Positions 4,269 to 5,529 of a DNA stretch of 5,529 nt are shown here, piece after piece (within the stretch, counting starts at the first letter, position 1; each line of letters begins with the position of its first letter). The position numbers and the translations under genes are program-made. The notes under the pieces were generated by a model. That model made no database searches. It saw nothing but the letters and a program-made list of their open reading frames with translations, and was not told where the DNA came from. Source of the stretch: Candidatus Moraniibacteriota bacterium (GTDB taxonomy: Bacteria; Patescibacteriota; Minisyncoccia; Moranbacterales; UBA9337); NCBI GenBank assembly GCA_003510795.1, contig DOKP01000004.1, forward strand, positions 1-5,529, in the 5' to 3' direction.

Positions 4269-5246
4269 ATGAAAATATCAATTCTCCTTTCTGATTTGCA
4301 CATTGCTCCCTTTAAAGAGGAAAAATTCAAGACTCAACGGAAAAATTTCATAGAGCGAAGTATCCAATTTTTTGCGAATATTTTACAAAAAAAGGAAAAA
4401 AATATCTATGAAAAAATGAAAAAAGTTGTTAATGAAAAAATGATTAATGTTGGAATATCCAATGGAGATCTGATGGAGTCTGCCGCTACTGAGCGTGGCT
4501 GGATTACCGAAAGGGATACTGAGGCAGCAAAAGAAGTAGTACAGAAGCTTGAAAATAGCTTAAGCTTAGGAAAACTCGAATTAAATATGGGCAACCATGA
4601 ATCGGGCTATATCTTACCACTTTCAACCGATGATGAGGGAGGAGTTTCTCTCCAGAGTATTAAAAACTTCTTGCTTGTCGCCAAAAGAGATAAATTGTAT
4701 CATTCATTTTTAATAGAAGGTTTTCGATTTATCTTTGTGCCATATCTTTTTACGGAGCAGATCGCTAAGGATTTTGATCTAAACAAGGAAAAGGAGGTAT
4801 TCCTTGAAGAAATGAAAAAAGATTTTTTTCTTTCTGATGAGCCAGTTGTTTTGTTTATCCATGATCCGGACTCGTTGATGAATGAAAACTTACTCAGTTT
4901 AATTCAGGCGAATCGCAAAAAAATAAAGGCCATGTTTTTTGGTCATTATCATTCTTGGATGAACTTGTTTTTCGCCAAAATTTTGGTGAATATTTTTAAC
5001 TGTTGGTGGCTGTTCCCATTGAGGCCGCTAGTCAATGTAATTTTTTGGATTATTTCCGGGAGGAATATGCGGATTGTTCGCGAGCTGGGTAAATATTTTC
5101 GATCACGGAAAAATATTCCTGGGATAATCAAGAAATTGGGGATGATTTTAATCCCTGCTCCAACTGGCATGTTTGGAGTAGGGTGTGGCTTTCTGATATT
5201 GGAAATATCTGATAATGGGAAGCTTGAGATAAAAAAATATAGCTAA
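4269..5246 (+). CDS. Calcineurin-like metallophosphoesterase
   Basis: This 325-residue protein carries all the metal-ligand motifs of the calcineurin-like superfamily in order: SDLH (Asp9, His11), NGD (Asp67), GNHE (Asn109, His110), a His in FIHDP (198) and GHYH (His226, His228). Such enzymes use two metal ions to hydrolyse phosphoesters; the substrate cannot be read from the sequence. There is no signal peptide. Residues about 20-60 are a charged, helical insertion between the first two motifs. After GHYH there is a hydrophobic, Trp/Phe-rich stretch at about 231-262 ending in a basic segment (264-289), which suggests membrane association, perhaps with a lipid-linked substrate. UDP-diacylglucosamine hydrolase (LpxH) is one lipid-acting relative, but nothing here supports that identity. 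The start is set by the GAGGTGA SD. The gene has its own promoter and is probably co-transcribed with the small membrane gene after it. Confidence 0.88.
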   Translation: MKISILLSDLHIAPFKEEKFKTQRKNFIERSIQFFANILQKKEKNIYEKMKKVVNEKMINVGISNGDLMESAATERGWITERDTEAAKEVVQKLENSLSLGKLELNMGNHESGYILPLSTDDEGGVSLQSIKNFLLVAKRDKLYHSFLIEGFRFIFVPYLFTEQIAKDFDLNKEKEVFLEEMKKDFFLSDEPVVLFIHDPDSLMNENLLSLIQANRKKIKAMFFGHYHSWMNLFFAKILVNIFNCWWLFPLRPLVNVIFWIISGRNMRIVRELGKYFRSRKNIPGIIKKLGMILIPAPTGMFGVGCGFLILEISDNGKLEIKKYS

Positions 5247-5248
5247 TT

Positions 5249-5255
5249 GAGGCGA
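5249..5255 (+). promoter_or_regulatory. Ribosome binding site that fixes the small gene's start
   Basis: GAGGCGA lies three bases before the ATG at 5259, the same spacing as GAGGTGA before the ATG at 4269. The two 13-base blocks through the ATG (4259-4271 and 5249-5261) differ at only two positions. This favours ATG 5259 over the in-frame TTG at 5247, which directly follows the preceding stop codon. Confidence 0.6.
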
Positions 5256-5258
5256 ATT

Positions 5259-5492
5259 ATGAATGCAAATGAAATTTTTTGGTTGGCGATGGGTATTGTC
5301 GGGTTGGCTGTTTATTTTATCGCAGTCACTTGTCCAGGATCTCCTACTTATATAAGTAATGCAGATTTCACGGGATTGCCAGGGGGTATTATTGCTATAG
5401 CCATTTCCTTGGCAGTTACAGGCTTTTTGGTGTTAATAACATTTTTGTCGGGTTTAGCTACCGAATACGAGATAGTTATGCCACTATTCTAA
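5259..5492 (+). CDS. Small two-helix membrane protein, unknown function
   Basis: This is a 77-residue peptide from the ATG at 5259. Hydrophobic helices lie at about 5-24 (IFWLAMGIVGLAVYFIAVT) and about 43-66, joined by a polar loop containing CPGSPTY (25-31) and GLPGG (38-42); a short acidic tail follows. The only Cys is in the loop. I do not recognise a family. It begins 12 nt after the phosphoesterase stop with a matching SD, so it is very likely in the same transcript and could be a membrane partner or anchor for that enzyme. No terminator is visible in the 37 bases left in the window. A start at TTG 5247 would add four residues and is judged less likely. Confidence 0.7.
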   Translation: MNANEIFWLAMGIVGLAVYFIAVTCPGSPTYISNADFTGLPGGIIAIAISLAVTGFLVLITFLSGLATEYEIVMPLF

Positions 5493-5529
5493 ACTACCCA
5501 GATTTATACCCCGTTTTCCTTGATGAGGA

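Overview
The window is AT-rich, low-GC bacterial DNA with six tightly packed genes, all on the + strand. I infer a Patescibacteria/CPR (Parcubacteria-like) genome. The grounds are the low GC, the small envelope genes without Shine-Dalgarno (SD) sites, the style of the matrixin-like protease, and the dispersed GC-rich inverted repeats and low-complexity octamer arrays between genes. This assignment is inference: no marker gene is present. TGG encodes Trp, and no in-frame TGA has to be read as an amino acid, so the standard bacterial code fits.

Layout: 1-127 holds a dispersed inverted-repeat element with a four-run G-quadruplex motif. 128-1072 encodes a membrane-anchored matrixin-type zinc protease whose catalytic domain is interrupted by a long coiled coil. 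1073-1302 holds a second dispersed inverted repeat, then an 8-bp-period array that runs into a very good promoter placed almost on the next start codon. 1303-2289 encodes an unrecognised multi-spanning membrane protein. 2290-2512 is 223 bp of repeats: the octamer array in reverse orientation, an 18-bp inverted repeat of a heptamer, and another octamer-like run. 2513-3526 encodes MltG, the endolytic murein transglycosylase. 3527-3596 is a further octamer array. 3597-4196 encodes a DedA/VTT-family membrane protein. 4269-5246 encodes a calcineurin-like metallophosphoesterase, followed 12 nt later by a two-helix membrane peptide (5259-5492).

The genes fall into two expression styles. The first four have no SD. 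For genes 2 and 3, and more weakly 1 and 4, a -10-like hexamer lies 5-7 nt before the start codon, which predicts leaderless or almost leaderless mRNAs. The last two share a near-identical SD-start block (GAGGYGAAWTATG), and the pair is preceded by a strong TTGACA-17-TATTAT promoter that predicts a leader of about 55 nt.

Functionally the cluster is about the cell envelope: a surface protease, glycan-strand release by MltG, a possible lipid-carrier transporter (DedA) and membrane proteins of unknown role. No complete novel defence or mobile system is visible. The most unusual signals are the intergenic octamer arrays and how they join the promoters and starts, and the coiled-coil-split metalloprotease.
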